This document shows, piece by piece, positions 7,865 to 15,880 of a stretch of DNA of 64,000 bases. Source of the DNA: Humibacillus xanthopallidus (lineage in GTDB: Bacteria; Actinomycetota; Actinomycetes; Actinomycetales; Dermatophilaceae); contig NZ_VFQF01000002.1 of assembly GCF_006717145.1 (NCBI RefSeq), positions 992,001 through 1,056,000 on the forward strand, given 5' to 3'. The translations under genes and the position numbers were made by a program. A model generated the notes under the pieces. It saw only the letters and a list, made by a program, of their open reading frames with translations, was not told the origin of the DNA and made no database searches. The first letter of the stretch is position 1. The number at the start of each line of letters is the position of its first letter.

Positions 7865-9178
7865 ATGCAGGGCGATCCGAGGCGCGTGGCGATGATCAGC
7901 GTGCACACGTCGCCGCTCGAGCAGCCCGGCACGGGCGACGCGGGCGGGCTCAACGTCTACGTCGCCGAGACCGCCACCCAGCTCGCCGCCCGCGGCATCG
8001 AGGTCGACATCTTCACCCGTCGCACGACCGGTGAGACGCCCATCGAGGCCGACCTCGTGCCCGGTGTGCGGGTGCGCCACGTGACGGCCGGCCCTTATGA
8101 AGGGCTGTCCAAGGAGGACCTGCCGGGCCAGCTGTGCGCCTTCTCCGCTGGCATCATGCAGGCGGGCCTCTCGGTCCCCGAGGACCACTACGACCTCGTC
8201 CACTCGCACTACTGGCTCTCGGGGCAGGTCGGCTGGCTCGCGGCCGACCGGTGGCGCGTCGCGCTCGTCCACACGATGCACACGATGGCCCGCGTCAAGA
8301 ACCTCCACCTCGCCGACGGCGACACCCCCGAGCCGCGCGGCCGCGAGATCGGCGAGGTCCAGGTCGTCGAGGCCGCCGACCGGCTCATCGCCAACACCGA
8401 CGGCGAGGCGCGCGAGCTCATCGAGCTGTATGCCGCCCTGCCGTCCAAGGTCTCCGTCGTGCCCCCGGGCGTCGACCTCGACACCTTCACCCCTGGCGAC
8501 CGCGGGGCCGCGCGAGCCGCACTCGGGCTGCCCGTAGAGGGCGACGTGCTCCTCTTCGTCGGCCGGATCCAGCCGCTCAAGGCTCCCGACATGCTGCTGC
8601 GCGTCGCTGCAGAGCTGCTCCAGCGCGACCCCGCCCGCCGAGACCGCCTCACCGTTGCCGTCGTCGGCGGCCCGAGCGGGAGCGGCCTGACCCGGCCGCA
8701 CGAGCTCGAGGAGCTCGCCGCCTCGCTCGGCATCAGCGACGTCGTGCGCTTCGTGCGTCCGGTCGAGCGGGCCGTGCTCGCCCAGTGGTACCGCGCCGCC
8801 GACCTCGTGCTCGTGCCGAGCCACTCCGAGTCGTTCGGCCTCGTCGCCATCGAGGCCCAGGCGTGCGGCACCCCCGTCGTCGCGGCTGACGTCGGCGGTC
8901 TGCCGACGGCGGTCGGCGACGCCGGTGTGCTCGTCGACGGACACCGGGTCGGCCCGTGGACCGACGCCGTCGAGGCGCTGCTTCGCGACCGGCCGCGACG
9001 ACTGGAGCTGGGCCGGCGGGCGGTCGAGCACGCGGCCCGCTACGGCTGGGCCGCGACGACCGACCGCCTCGTCGAGGTCTACCGCCAGGCGATCCTCGGG
9101 CGGCAGACCTCGGGCAACGACTCGCCGATCGACGAGGGGCGCGCGCTCGTGGGCGTGCCGACGGCGGTCATCCCGTGA
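7865..9178 (+). CDS. mshA: D-inositol-3-phosphate glycosyltransferase
   Basis: This GT4 (GT-B fold) enzyme, 437 residues from the ATG at 7865, transfers N-acetylglucosamine from UDP-GlcNAc to 1L-myo-inositol-1-phosphate, the first step of mycothiol synthesis. Characteristic motifs are [20 protein letters not shown] (14-33), HSHYW (113-117), [11 protein letters not shown] (136-146), [10 protein letters not shown] and the E-x7-E region [16 protein letters not shown] good ribosome-binding site (GGAAGGCGAGG) precedes the ATG, so I prefer it over the GTG at 7820. The next gene overlaps its stop. The mycothiol-dependent mscR lies 8 kb downstream in the same direction, so the strain clearly uses this thiol. 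Confidence 0.95.
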   Translation: MQGDPRRVAMISVHTSPLEQPGTGDAGGLNVYVAETATQLAARGIEVDIFTRRTTGETPIEADLVPGVRVRHVTAGPYEGLSKEDLPGQLCAFSAGIMQAGLSVPEDHYDLVHSHYWLSGQVGWLAADRWRVALVHTMHTMARVKNLHLADGDTPEPRGREIGEVQVVEAADRLIANTDGEARELIELYAALPSKVSVVPPGVDLDTFTPGDRGAARAALGLPVEGDVLLFVGRIQPLKAPDMLLRVAAELLQRDPARRDRLTVAVVGGPSGSGLTRPHELEELAASLGISDVVRFVRPVERAVLAQWYRAADLVLVPSHSESFGLVAIEAQACGTPVVAADVGGLPTAVGDAGVLVDGHRVGPWTDAVEALLRDRPRRLELGRRAVEHAARYGWAATTDRLVEVYRQAILGRQTSGNDSPIDEGRALVGVPTAVIP

Positions 9179-9720
9179 CCGCTGACGAGACTCCGGCTCC
9201 GGAGGACGCGGCCGGCGGCCGCGCGCCGGCCGCCGAAGCCCGCCTCACGGCATACCTCGGCTCGGTGGGGCTGGAGTGGGAGCTCGGCGGGCGCCCGGGG
9301 GAGTACGTCGTGACGCTGCCGGGGGAGAAGAAGCTGAAGACCGTCGTGTCGCTGCTCGTGCGCGACCGCACGACGAGCCTCAGCGCCTTCGTCATCCGCA
9401 ACCCCGACGAGAACCACGAGGCGTTCTACCGCTCGCTGCTGCGCCGGAACCTGCGGCTGCAGGGGGTCGCCTACGCGATCGACACCGACGGCGACGTCTA
9501 CCTGCGCGGCGAGCTGCCGACGACGGCGCTCGACGAGGAGCACCTCGACCAGCTGCTCGGTGTCGTGCTGACGGCGAGCGACGGGGCCTTCAACGAGCTG
9601 CTCGCCCTCGGCTTCCTCGGGTCGATGAAGAAGGAGTGGTCCTGGCGGGTGTCGCGCGGGGAGTCGACGCGCAACCTCGACGCCTTCCGCCACCTGCTGG
9701 AGGACACCTCGCAGGGGTGA
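9175..9720 (+). CDS. YbjN domain-containing protein
   Basis: The GTG start at 9175 overlaps the mshA stop, giving 181 residues and suggesting translational coupling. The fold is that of the YbjN/type III secretion chaperone-like family: an opening helix ([15 protein letters not shown]), beta strands ending in [35 protein letters not shown], then the [31 protein letters not shown] segment. Its mshA neighbourhood is common in actinobacteria, but no role in mycothiol synthesis has been shown. It is probably a cytoplasmic chaperone-like or regulatory protein. Confidence 0.82.
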   Translation: MTADETPAPEDAAGGRAPAAEARLTAYLGSVGLEWELGGRPGEYVVTLPGEKKLKTVVSLLVRDRTTSLSAFVIRNPDENHEAFYRSLLRRNLRLQGVAYAIDTDGDVYLRGELPTTALDEEHLDQLLGVVLTASDGAFNELLALGFLGSMKKEWSWRVSRGESTRNLDAFRHLLEDTSQG

Positions 9721-9742
9721 TTCTCCTCGCTAGGCTGGCCGC

Positions 9743-10486
9743 ATGACCTACACGCTCGTCCTCGTCCGTCACGGCGAAAGCGACTGGAACGCCAAGAACC
9801 TCTTCACCGGCTGGGTCGACGTCGACCTCACCGACAAGGGCCGCGCCGAGGGTGTCGCGGCGGGCCGGCAGCTCAAGGAGGCAGGCATCCTGCCCGACAT
9901 CGTGCACACGTCGCTGCTGCGCCGTGCGATCACGACGGCCAACCTCTCGCTCGACGCCGCCGACCGGCACTGGATCCCCGTCAAGCGTGACTGGCGCCTA
10001 AACGAGCGGCACTACGGCGCGCTGCAGGGCAAGGACAAGAAGCAGACCCTCGAGCAGTTCGGCGAGGAGCAGTTCATGCTCTGGCGCCGTTCCTACGACG
10101 TGCCTCCGCCGCCGATCAACGAGGGCGACGAGTTCTCGCAGGCGGGCGACCCGCGCTACGCCGGTCTCGGCGACGCGATGCCGGCGACCGAGTGCCTCAA
10201 GGACGTCGTCGCGCGCCTCATGCCCTACTGGCAGAACGAGATCCAGAACGACCTCGCCGACGGGCTCACCGTCATGGTCGCCGCCCACGGCAACTCGCTG
10301 CGCGCGCTCGTCAAGACGCTCGACGGCATCTCCGACGAGGACATCGCCGGGCTCAACATCCCGACGGGCATGCCGCTCGTCTACGAGCTGAACGACGACT
10401 TCACGCCGGTGACCCGCGGGGGCCGCTACCTCGACCCCGAGGCCGCGCGCGCCGCCGCGGAGGCCGTCGCCAACCAGGGCCGCTGA
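9743..10486 (+). CDS. gpmA: 2,3-bisphosphoglycerate-dependent phosphoglycerate mutase
   Basis: The 247-residue enzyme interconverts 2- and 3-phosphoglycerate in glycolysis. The catalytic phosphohistidine is His10 in VRHGESDWN. Other signatures are [13 protein letters not shown], the HTSLLRRAI strand, [14 protein letters not shown] and the second histidine in [13 protein letters not shown]. Length and sequence match the cofactor-dependent dPGM type. The stop is followed by a repeat-rich terminator region shared with the convergent phoU. Confidence 0.96.
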   Translation: MTYTLVLVRHGESDWNAKNLFTGWVDVDLTDKGRAEGVAAGRQLKEAGILPDIVHTSLLRRAITTANLSLDAADRHWIPVKRDWRLNERHYGALQGKDKKQTLEQFGEEQFMLWRRSYDVPPPPINEGDEFSQAGDPRYAGLGDAMPATECLKDVVARLMPYWQNEIQNDLADGLTVMVAAHGNSLRALVKTLDGISDEDIAGLNIPTGMPLVYELNDDFTPVTRGGRYLDPEAARAAAEAVANQGR

Positions 10487-10505
10487 CTTCGTCGCCCCCC
10501 CACCA

Positions 10506-10569
10506 GTCGAAAGGCCACTTCTGGTCGCCTGACCCACGTCGAAAGGCCACATCTGGTCGCCTGACCCAC
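10506..10569. repeat. Family-2 tandem repeat (32-bp unit, two copies)
   Basis: Two nearly identical 32-bp units begin at 10506 and 10538 with GTCGAAAGGCCAC and end with CTGGTCGCCTGACCCAC. They differ at one base. A third copy of the unit start at 10570 continues into the adjoining hairpin. No spacers or cas genes are present. Confidence 0.85.
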
Positions 10570-10570
10570 G

Positions 10571-10609
10571 TCGAAAGGCCACTCCTCGTCACGAGGAGTG
10601 GCCTTTCGA
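10571..10609. terminator. Perfect 19-bp hairpin between convergent gpmA and phoU
   Basis: TCGAAAGGCCACTCCTCGT (10571-10589) and its exact complement (10591-10609) flank a single-base centre. It ends 10 bases from the phoU stop and looks like a bidirectional terminator. The stem uses the same GAAAGGCCACT core as the adjoining tandem repeat. Confidence 0.85.
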
Positions 10610-10619
10610 AGGTCAGGCG

Positions 10620-11333
10620 TCAGGGGGTGGTTGCGCCGTTCTCGAGGGCCGCGACCTCCTGGGCGTCCTCCTCCTCCTCGTGGTCGACCACCTGGTCGTA
10701 CTCACCGGTGACGAGGTAGATGACGCGCCGCGCCACCGACACGGCGTGGTCGGCGAAGCGCTCGTAGTAGCGCCCGACGAGCGTCAGGTCGAGGATCGAG
10801 CTGCGCGGCCACGACGTGTCCTCGTCGAGCAGGGCGGCGAAGAGCTGGCGGTGCAGCTCGTCCATCTGGTCGTCGTCCTTCTCGAGCGCGATCGCGGCGG
10901 CGACGTCCTTGCTCGCGATGATCGAGCCGCACTTGGCGACGATCGCCTCGGCGACCTGGCCCATCTGGAGGATGTGCGAGCGCAGCTCGGGCGGCACGGC
11001 GGAGTCCGGCGTGCGCAGCCGCGCGACCTTGGCGACGTGGCGCGCGAGGTCGCCCATCCGCTCGAGGTCCGAGCTCATGTGCATCGCCGTGACGACGATG
11101 CGCAGGTCGGTGGCGACCGGCTGCTGGCGGGCCAGCAGGTCGATGGAGAGCTCGTCGAGCTCGATTCGGATGTCGTCGAGCTTGCGGTCGGCCTCGATGA
11201 CCGACTCGGCGAGGTGGACGTCGGCGTCGAGCAGAGCCGTGGTGGCGCGGGAGATGGCGGAGCCCGCGAGCCTCGTCAGCTCGACGAGCTGGTCCGAGAT
11301 CGTGTCGAGGTCCTCGTGGAACTGGTCGCGCAT
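10620..11333 (-). CDS. phoU: Phosphate signalling protein PhoU
   Basis: The 237-residue all-helical protein has the two PhoU three-helix repeats, seen in LARQQPVATDLRIVVTAMHMSSDLERMGDLARHVAKVA and YYERFADHAVSVARRVIYLVTG, each with the E/D-x3-D metal-binding pattern. PhoU couples the Pst transporter to the phosphate two-component system and represses the Pho response when phosphate is plentiful. It diverges from senX3-regX3, the order typical of actinobacteria. No pst genes are in the window. The C-terminal tail is acidic (HEEEEDAQE). Confidence 0.93.
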   Translation of the reverse strand: MRDQFHEDLDTISDQLVELTRLAGSAISRATTALLDADVHLAESVIEADRKLDDIRIELDELSIDLLARQQPVATDLRIVVTAMHMSSDLERMGDLARHVAKVARLRTPDSAVPPELRSHILQMGQVAEAIVAKCGSIIASKDVAAAIALEKDDDQMDELHRQLFAALLDEDTSWPRSSILDLTLVGRYYERFADHAVSVARRVIYLVTGEYDQVVDHEEEEDAQEVAALENGATTP

Positions 11334-11406
11334 GGTCTTCCTGTCGGTTTGCCGGGCTGCGTCGTGCAGAGAGTCGCAGCCCTGCGTTAATGATCGGGGG
11401 CGCTCA

Positions 11407-11413
11407 GGTGAAC
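11407..11413 (-). promoter_or_regulatory. Candidate PHO-box half-site (GTTCACC)
   Basis: The sequence reads GTTCACC on the minus strand in the 136-base gap between phoU and senX3. It matches the half-site used by actinobacterial PhoP/RegX3 regulators. A second well-spaced copy is not clear, so this is only a candidate. Confidence 0.3.
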
Positions 11414-11469
11414 ACTCGGTATGCCGTGTGCGCGCTCGGCGCCCACGTGGTCGGGGCGTGCACGTGGTG

Positions 11470-12750
11470 ATGCGTACCCTGATTCTCGTGGATGCGACGA
11501 CGGCGGCAACCCTCGGTGTCATCGCCGGCCTCGCCCTGGGGGGCGTGGCGCTCTTCGCCGTGCGCCTGTCCGACCGCTCCGCCGACCGCTCCGCCGCCGT
11601 CGTGGTGCCGCCCCAGCCCGTGCCGCCGGGGGTGGCCGACGTCATCGCAGTGCTCCGCTCGAGCGGAATCGTCGTCGACTCGTCCGACCGCGTCGTCAAC
11701 AACTCTCCGGCCGCGGTCGCCCACGGGCTCGTCCGCGACCACGAGCTCGTGCACCCGGAGCTGCTCCACCTCGCCCGGGCGGTGCGCCGTGACGGGGTGA
11801 TCCGCGAGGCCGAGCTCGGCCTGCGCAAGGGCATCGGCCCGGGACGGCTCGTCGTTGCTGCCCGGGTCGCCCCTCTCGGGGCTGACCACGTGCTCCTGCT
11901 CGTCGAGGACCGCTCCAAGGCCGCGCGCGTCGAGGAGATCCGGCGCGACTTCCTCGCCAACGTGAGCCACGAGCTGAAGACGCCTGTCGGCGGCATCGCC
12001 CTGCTGGCCGAGGCGATCCTCGACGCCCACGACGATCCCGAGGTCGTGGCCCGCTTCGCCAAGCGCATCAGCGTCGAGTCCGACCGGCTCACCCGGCTGG
12101 TCAAGGAGATCGTCGAGCTGTCGCGCCTCCAGGGGGCCGACGTCGTGCGTGAGCCTGCGCTCATCGACGTGGGTGCCTGCGCGCGCGACGCCCTCGACCA
12201 CAGCCGGCTGATGGCCGAGGAGAACGACATCGACCTCGCTGTCGCGTGCGAGGACGGCTGCCTCGTGTGGGGCGACGCCCAGCTCGTGACGACGGCCATC
12301 GCCAACCTCATCGGCAACGCCATCGCCTACAGCGACGACGGCACCCGCGTCGCAGTGTCGGTGCGCCACGGCAACGACGGCCTGGTCGAGGTCGCCGTGA
12401 CCGACCAGGGCCTCGGCATCGCCCCGGAGGAGCAGGAGCGCATCTTCGAGCGCTTCTACCGCGTCGACACCGCGCGCTCGCGCGCCACCGGCGGCACCGG
12501 ACTCGGCCTCGCCATCGTCAAGCACGTCGTCGACAACCACGGCGGCACGGTGTCGGTGTGGTCGCAGCCCGGGCGCGGCTCGACCTTCACGATCCGTCTC
12601 CCCGCCGCCAGCGCCTCCACTGCACGACCGTCTGCGTCCACGTCGGACGGCATGTCCCTCCCCGCCGACGCGTCCACCCCGGTGTCCCCAGAGTCCCCGG
12701 TGTCCCCGGTGTCCGCAGGTGTCCCCACCAGCCCGAAAGGCCACTCTTGA
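11470..12750 (+). CDS. senX3: Sensor histidine kinase SenX3
   Basis: The 426-residue kinase has an N-terminal hydrophobic anchor (about 11-31), a PAS-like linker (about 57-145), a HisKA domain with the phosphorylated His167 in FLANVSHELKTP, and a HATPase domain with the N-box (IANLIGNAIAYSDDG), DQGLGIAPEEQERIFERFYRVD and GGTGLGLAIVKHVV. It senses phosphate limitation together with PhoU and phosphorylates RegX3. The last 45 residues are a disordered Ser/Pro tail (PVSPESPVSPVS). Its final codons, 12732-12750, contain the family-2 repeat core CGAAAGGCCACTCTTGA, so the natural end of the protein may have been replaced. Its stop overlaps regX3. Confidence 0.93.
   Translation: MRTLILVDATTAATLGVIAGLALGGVALFAVRLSDRSADRSAAVVVPPQPVPPGVADVIAVLRSSGIVVDSSDRVVNNSPAAVAHGLVRDHELVHPELLHLARAVRRDGVIREAELGLRKGIGPGRLVVAARVAPLGADHVLLLVEDRSKAARVEEIRRDFLANVSHELKTPVGGIALLAEAILDAHDDPEVVARFAKRISVESDRLTRLVKEIVELSRLQGADVVREPALIDVGACARDALDHSRLMAEENDIDLAVACEDGCLVWGDAQLVTTAIANLIGNAIAYSDDGTRVAVSVRHGNDGLVEVAVTDQGLGIAPEEQERIFERFYRVDTARSRATGGTGLGLAIVKHVVDNHGGTVSVWSQPGRGSTFTIRLPAASASTARPSASTSDGMSLPADASTPVSPESPVSPVSAGVPTSPKGHS
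12732..12750 (+). repeat. Family-2 repeat core inside the senX3 3' end
   Basis: CCGAAAGGCCACTCTTGA matches the left arm of the 10571-10609 hairpin at 12 consecutive bases (CGAAAGGCCACT). Here it encodes the last residues of SenX3 and supplies its stop codon, and the start codon of regX3 lies inside it. Confidence 0.6.
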
Positions 12751-13430
12751 GCCGCATTCTCATCGTCGAGGACGAGGTCTCGTTCTCCGATCCCTTGTCC
12801 TACGTCCTGCGCAAGGAGGGCTACGACGTCGCCGTCGCCGAGACCGGCCCCGACGGACTGGCCGAGTTCGACAAGAACGGCGCCGACCTCGTCCTCCTCG
12901 ACCTCATGCTTCCCGGCCTCTCGGGCGTCGACGTATGCCGTGCGCTGCGCCAGCGCTCCACCGTCCCTGTCATCATGCTGACCGCAAAGGACAGCGAGAT
13001 CGACAAGGTGGTGGGCCTCGAGATCGGTGCCGACGACTACGTCACGAAGCCATACTCGAGCCGTGAGCTGCTCGCCCGTGTCAAGGCCGTCCTGCGGCGT
13101 CTGGCCGAGCCGGAGGAGCTGCTGCCGGCGACCCTCGAAGCCGGGCCGGTGCGCATGGACGTCGAGCGCCACACCGTGAGCGTGTCGGGTCGGCCGACCT
13201 CCCTGCCGCTCAAGGAGTTCGAGCTGCTCGAGATGCTGCTCCGCAACTCGGGCCGCGTGCTGACCCGCATGCAGCTCATCGACCGGGTGTGGGGCAGCGA
13301 CTACGTCGGTGACACCAAGACCCTCGACGTGCACGTCAAGCGCCTGCGCGCCAAGATCGAGCCCGACCCCACCAACCCGGTGCACATCGTCACCGTGCGC
13401 GGCCTGGGCTACAAGTTCGAGGCCAGCTGA
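12747..13430 (+). CDS. regX3: Two-component response regulator RegX3
   Basis: The start is a TTG at 12747 that overlaps the senX3 stop, giving 227 residues, the family length. The receiver domain shows the acidic pair EDE, the phosphorylated Asp52 in LLDLMLPGLSG, the LTAKDSE Thr/Lys strand and the YVTKPYS lysine. The C-terminal OmpR-type winged helix carries LKEFELLEMLLRNSGRVLTRMQLIDRVWG and the DVHVKRLRAKIE recognition region. Phosphorylated RegX3 activates high-affinity phosphate uptake genes. The TTG start is unusual but is the only one that keeps the MSRILIVEDE opening. Confidence 0.94.
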   Translation: MSRILIVEDEVSFSDPLSYVLRKEGYDVAVAETGPDGLAEFDKNGADLVLLDLMLPGLSGVDVCRALRQRSTVPVIMLTAKDSEIDKVVGLEIGADDYVTKPYSSRELLARVKAVLRRLAEPEELLPATLEAGPVRMDVERHTVSVSGRPTSLPLKEFELLEMLLRNSGRVLTRMQLIDRVWGSDYVGDTKTLDVHVKRLRAKIEPDPTNPVHIVTVRGLGYKFEAS

Positions 13431-13450
13431 CCAGCGAGTCAGCCCCCGTC

Positions 13451-13502
13451 GCACAATCGAGAGAGCACTTCGTCGGCCGACGAAGTGCTCTCTCGATTGT
13501 GC
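13451..13502. repeat. Family-1 repeat, 52-bp perfect palindrome
   Basis: Bases 13451-13476 and 13477-13502 are exact reverse complements with no loop. The core is CGAGAGAGCACTTCGTCGG. It starts 20 bases after the regX3 stop, so it is likely to terminate that operon, but a perfect cruciform-capable palindrome of this length is uncommon. Confidence 0.9.
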
Positions 13503-13546
13503 GGGCTCGCGTGGGCTCGCTGTGCGGGCTCGCGTGGGCTCGCTGT
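13501..13546. repeat. 23-bp direct tandem repeat next to the palindrome
   Basis: Two exact copies of a 23-bp unit beginning GCGGGCTCGCGTGGGC lie at 13501-13523 and 13524-13546, overlapping the palindrome end by two bases. No gene crosses them. Confidence 0.8.
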
Positions 13547-13615
13547 CCGGGATTGTGGGGGCTCGTCGCGCGGGGCGAGCGCGACCACGGACGCGTCCAC
13601 GCCAGCCGGAAATCC

Positions 13616-13684
13616 CCAATCGAAAGAGCACTTCGTCGGGCAGTCCACGCGCGCGGCGAGGCGACGAAGTGCTCTTTCGATTGG
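13616..13684. repeat. Family-1 inverted repeat, copy 3
   Basis: A 23-nt left arm (13616-13638, core CGAAAGAGCACTTCGTCG) is exactly complementary to 13662-13684, with a 23-nt loop. It lies between the convergent regX3 and the lipoprotein gene. Confidence 0.9.
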
Positions 13685-13718
13685 CTGCGGGTGGGGCCCG
13701 CCTACTCGAGGCGGCGGG

Positions 13719-13732
13719 GTGCTCTCTCGATC
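13719..13732. repeat. Family-1 solo half-repeat
   Basis: GTGCTCTCTCGAT matches the right arm of the 13451-13502 palindrome but has no left-arm partner. It ends two bases before the lipoprotein stop. Confidence 0.5.
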
Positions 13733-13734
13733 GG

Positions 13735-14265
13735 TCAGCTCGAGGTGGGAGTTGGCGTCACCGTGGCGTAGTAGTCGACCGCGGGGAGCACCGGCACCGA
13801 GACGATCGTCGTGCCGCCCGTGCTCGACGTGAGGCTGACCGGCACGAGCGTGCCGGGCTTGGACGTCACACCGGTGAGCTGGAGGCCCTTCGTGGCGAGG
13901 TCGACCTGCTCGCGCGGGCCGAGCTGGACCTCCGACCCTCCCGGCGTGGGGGCCTGCGGGTCGGCCGTCGCGCTCGGCTGCGCCGCGATCTGCACGGTCA
14001 TGGCCTCGGTGCCCTTGTTGGTCGCGTTGCCGGAGATGACGACCGGCCCGGTGCCGTCACCGATGAGCACGAGGTCGCGAACGGCCAGCTGGCCGACGTT
14101 CGCGGCCACGCCGTCTGCGGGCTGGTAGGGCACGTCGGTCTGGACGGGGTTGTTGACCTGGCAGCCGGCGGTCACCCCCACGACCACGAGGCCGGCGCCG
14201 GCGGCGAGGGCGCGACGGACGAACGGGCGGTGCGCGGGAGCCGCAGCAGGGAGTCGACGCTTCAC
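13735..14265 (-). CDS. Secreted lipoprotein of unknown function
   Basis: From the GTG at 14265 the protein has 176 residues: a basic N-region (KRRLPAAAPAHRPFVRR), a hydrophobic stretch and the lipobox VTAGC, after which the Cys would be lipidated and anchored outside the membrane. The mature part is an Ig-like or FixG-C-like beta domain (VRDLVLIGDGTGPVVISGNATNKGTEAMTVQIA), followed by a Thr/Pro-rich end. This arrangement is seen in many actinobacterial lipoproteins next to carD, but no function is known. It diverges from carD over a 307-base gap. Confidence 0.8.
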   Translation of the reverse strand: MKRRLPAAAPAHRPFVRRALAAGAGLVVVGVTAGCQVNNPVQTDVPYQPADGVAANVGQLAVRDLVLIGDGTGPVVISGNATNKGTEAMTVQIAAQPSATADPQAPTPGGSEVQLGPREQVDLATKGLQLTGVTSKPGTLVPVSLTSSTGGTTIVSVPVLPAVDYYATVTPTPTSS

Positions 14266-14572
14266 GGGCGACAGCCTACCGGCGCGGTGCCCGCGCGCGT
14301 GCCCCACCCGCCGCACGGGGTCAAGTCCGGTCGCGGCCGCGACCGCGCCGGCCTCCCGGCATCGGTCCGACGCCCGCCCGGCCCGGCGCCAGAGGCGCCT
14401 CCACGGCCCGGCCTGGCCCCTGACGATGCATGCGATCCGAGGTCTGTCAAGACTTCAATTCGGGCCCAAGTGGGCGGCACTATGGCCCTGACCTGCGGTG
14501 ATGCCGAATCCTGAGATCGCACTGTCAGCCGGTTCGTGATAATCTGGAGGTCGCGAAAGGGGAAAACAGCAG
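14266..14572. promoter_or_regulatory. Divergent lipoprotein/carD intergenic region
   Basis: No gene is seen in this 307-base stretch. The part nearest carD is AT-richer and contains a GATAAT (14538-14543) that could serve as a -10 element for carD, 30 bases before its ATG. A matching -35 is not obvious, which fits promoters that rely on CarD-RbpA support. GAAAGGGG at 14555-14562 is the ribosome-binding site. Confidence 0.45.
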
Positions 14573-15055
14573 ATGGTTTTCAAGGTCGGCGAGACGGTCG
14601 TGTACCCCCACCACGGGGCTGCACTCATCGAAGAGATCAAGACACGAACGATCAAGGGAGAGGACAAGCTCTACCTCAAGCTCAAGGTCGCTCAGGGTGA
14701 CCTGACGATCGAAGTCCCCGCCGAGAACTGCGACCTCGTGGGTGTCCGCGACGTCGTCGGCAAGGAAGGCCTCGACCGCGTGTTCGAGGTGCTCCGCACG
14801 CCGCACACCGAGGAGCCGACCAACTGGTCGCGTCGCTACAAGGCGAACCTCGAGAAGCTCGCGTCCGGTGACGTCATCAAGGTCGCCGAGGTCGTCCGCG
14901 ACCTGTGGCGTCGTGACCAGGACCGCGGCCTGTCGGCGGGCGAGAAGCGCATGCTCGCCAAGGCGCGTCAGATCCTCGTCTCCGAGCTCGCGCTCGCGGA
15001 GAAGACCGACGAGGAGAAGGCCGAGACGATCCTCGACGAGGTCCTCGCTTCCTGA
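14573..15055 (+). CDS. carD: RNA polymerase-binding transcription factor CarD
   Basis: The 160-residue protein matches full-length actinobacterial CarD. The N-terminal RNA polymerase interaction domain opens with [27 protein letters not shown]. The C-terminal helical DNA-binding part contains the conserved tryptophan in the NWSRRYKAN segment and the [24 protein letters not shown] helices. CarD binds the RNAP beta subunit and stabilises open promoter complexes, especially at rRNA promoters. It is followed after 13 bases by ispD, an order conserved across many actinobacteria. Confidence 0.97.
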   Translation: MVFKVGETVVYPHHGAALIEEIKTRTIKGEDKLYLKLKVAQGDLTIEVPAENCDLVGVRDVVGKEGLDRVFEVLRTPHTEEPTNWSRRYKANLEKLASGDVIKVAEVVRDLWRRDQDRGLSAGEKRMLAKARQILVSELALAEKTDEEKAETILDEVLAS

Positions 15056-15068
15056 TTCGGACAGCGCA

Positions 15069-15782
15069 CTGAACACCACGACCGGAGCCGGTCGCGTCGG
15101 CGTCATCATCGTCGCGGCCGGCTCCGGTTCGCGTCTGGGGCACCCGCTGCCCAAGGCGTTCGTGCCCCTCGCGGGGGTGCCCATCCTCGGGCACGCCCTG
15201 CGGGGGGTGCTGTCGTCTCCGGGAGTCTCCGAGGTGGTCGTCGTCGCCCCTGCCGCGCACCGCGGTGAGGCGCAGGACGTCGCCGCCGCGGTATGCCGTG
15301 AGGTCGGCTCCGTCGCCGACGTGACCGTCGTCGTGGGCGGGGCCGAGCGTGGTGACTCCGTCTCGGCCGGTCTCGCAAGCCTGTCTCCGGAGGTCGAGAT
15401 CGTGCTCGTCCACGACGCGGCGCGGTGCCTCACGCCGGTGGCGGTCTTCGAGCGTGTCGTCGCGGCGGTGGCGGCGGGGGCCGTCGCGGTGGTGCCCGGC
15501 ACGGCGGTGGTCGACACCGTCAAGCAGGTCGACGAGCAGGGCCTCGTCGTGGCGACGCCGGAGCGGTCCTCGCTCCGAGCCGTGCAGACACCGCAGGGCT
15601 TCCGGCGCGATGTGCTCGAGAGGGCCCACGCCGTCTCCAGTGCGGCCACCGACGACGCCGGCCTCGTCGAGCGGCTCGGCGAGCGCGTGCTCGTCGTCGA
15701 GGGCGACGCACGGGCCTTCAAGGTGACGACGCCCGACGACCTCGAGACAGCGGTCCGCCTCCTCCGCACGCCTGGCACCTGA
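15069..15782 (+). CDS. ispD: 2-C-methyl-D-erythritol 4-phosphate cytidylyltransferase
   Basis: IspD makes CDP-methylerythritol from MEP and CTP in the non-mevalonate isoprenoid pathway. The signature AAGSGSRLG with a following Lys (PKAFVPLAG) lies at 16-24 and 29, and the second substrate region is VHDAARCL, with AVQTPQGFRRDVLERAH near the end. The frame has no ATG, GTG or TTG between the carD stop and the essential AAGSGSR motif. The only near-cognate start is a CTG at 15069, which I used. The protein is then 237 residues, the usual length. Tight spacing to carD suggests translational coupling. The start remains uncertain, the identity does not. Confidence 0.9.
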   Translation: MNTTTGAGRVGVIIVAAGSGSRLGHPLPKAFVPLAGVPILGHALRGVLSSPGVSEVVVVAPAAHRGEAQDVAAAVCREVGSVADVTVVVGGAERGDSVSAGLASLSPEVEIVLVHDAARCLTPVAVFERVVAAVAAGAVAVVPGTAVVDTVKQVDEQGLVVATPERSSLRAVQTPQGFRRDVLERAHAVSSAATDDAGLVERLGERVLVVEGDARAFKVTTPDDLETAVRLLRTPGT

Positions 15783-15880
15783 CCCCGCCCAACCCTCCCC
15801 CCCAAACCTTGGGTCGCTGTATTGACGCGGGCCCTGGGCCGCGCAGGTACATCGAACCGGCAGCGCCTATCCTCGGCGGG

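Noticed and set aside
10506-10569. 32-bp direct repeats that might be a CRISPR array
   Set aside because: The units are head to tail without spacers, only two full copies exist and no cas gene is nearby.
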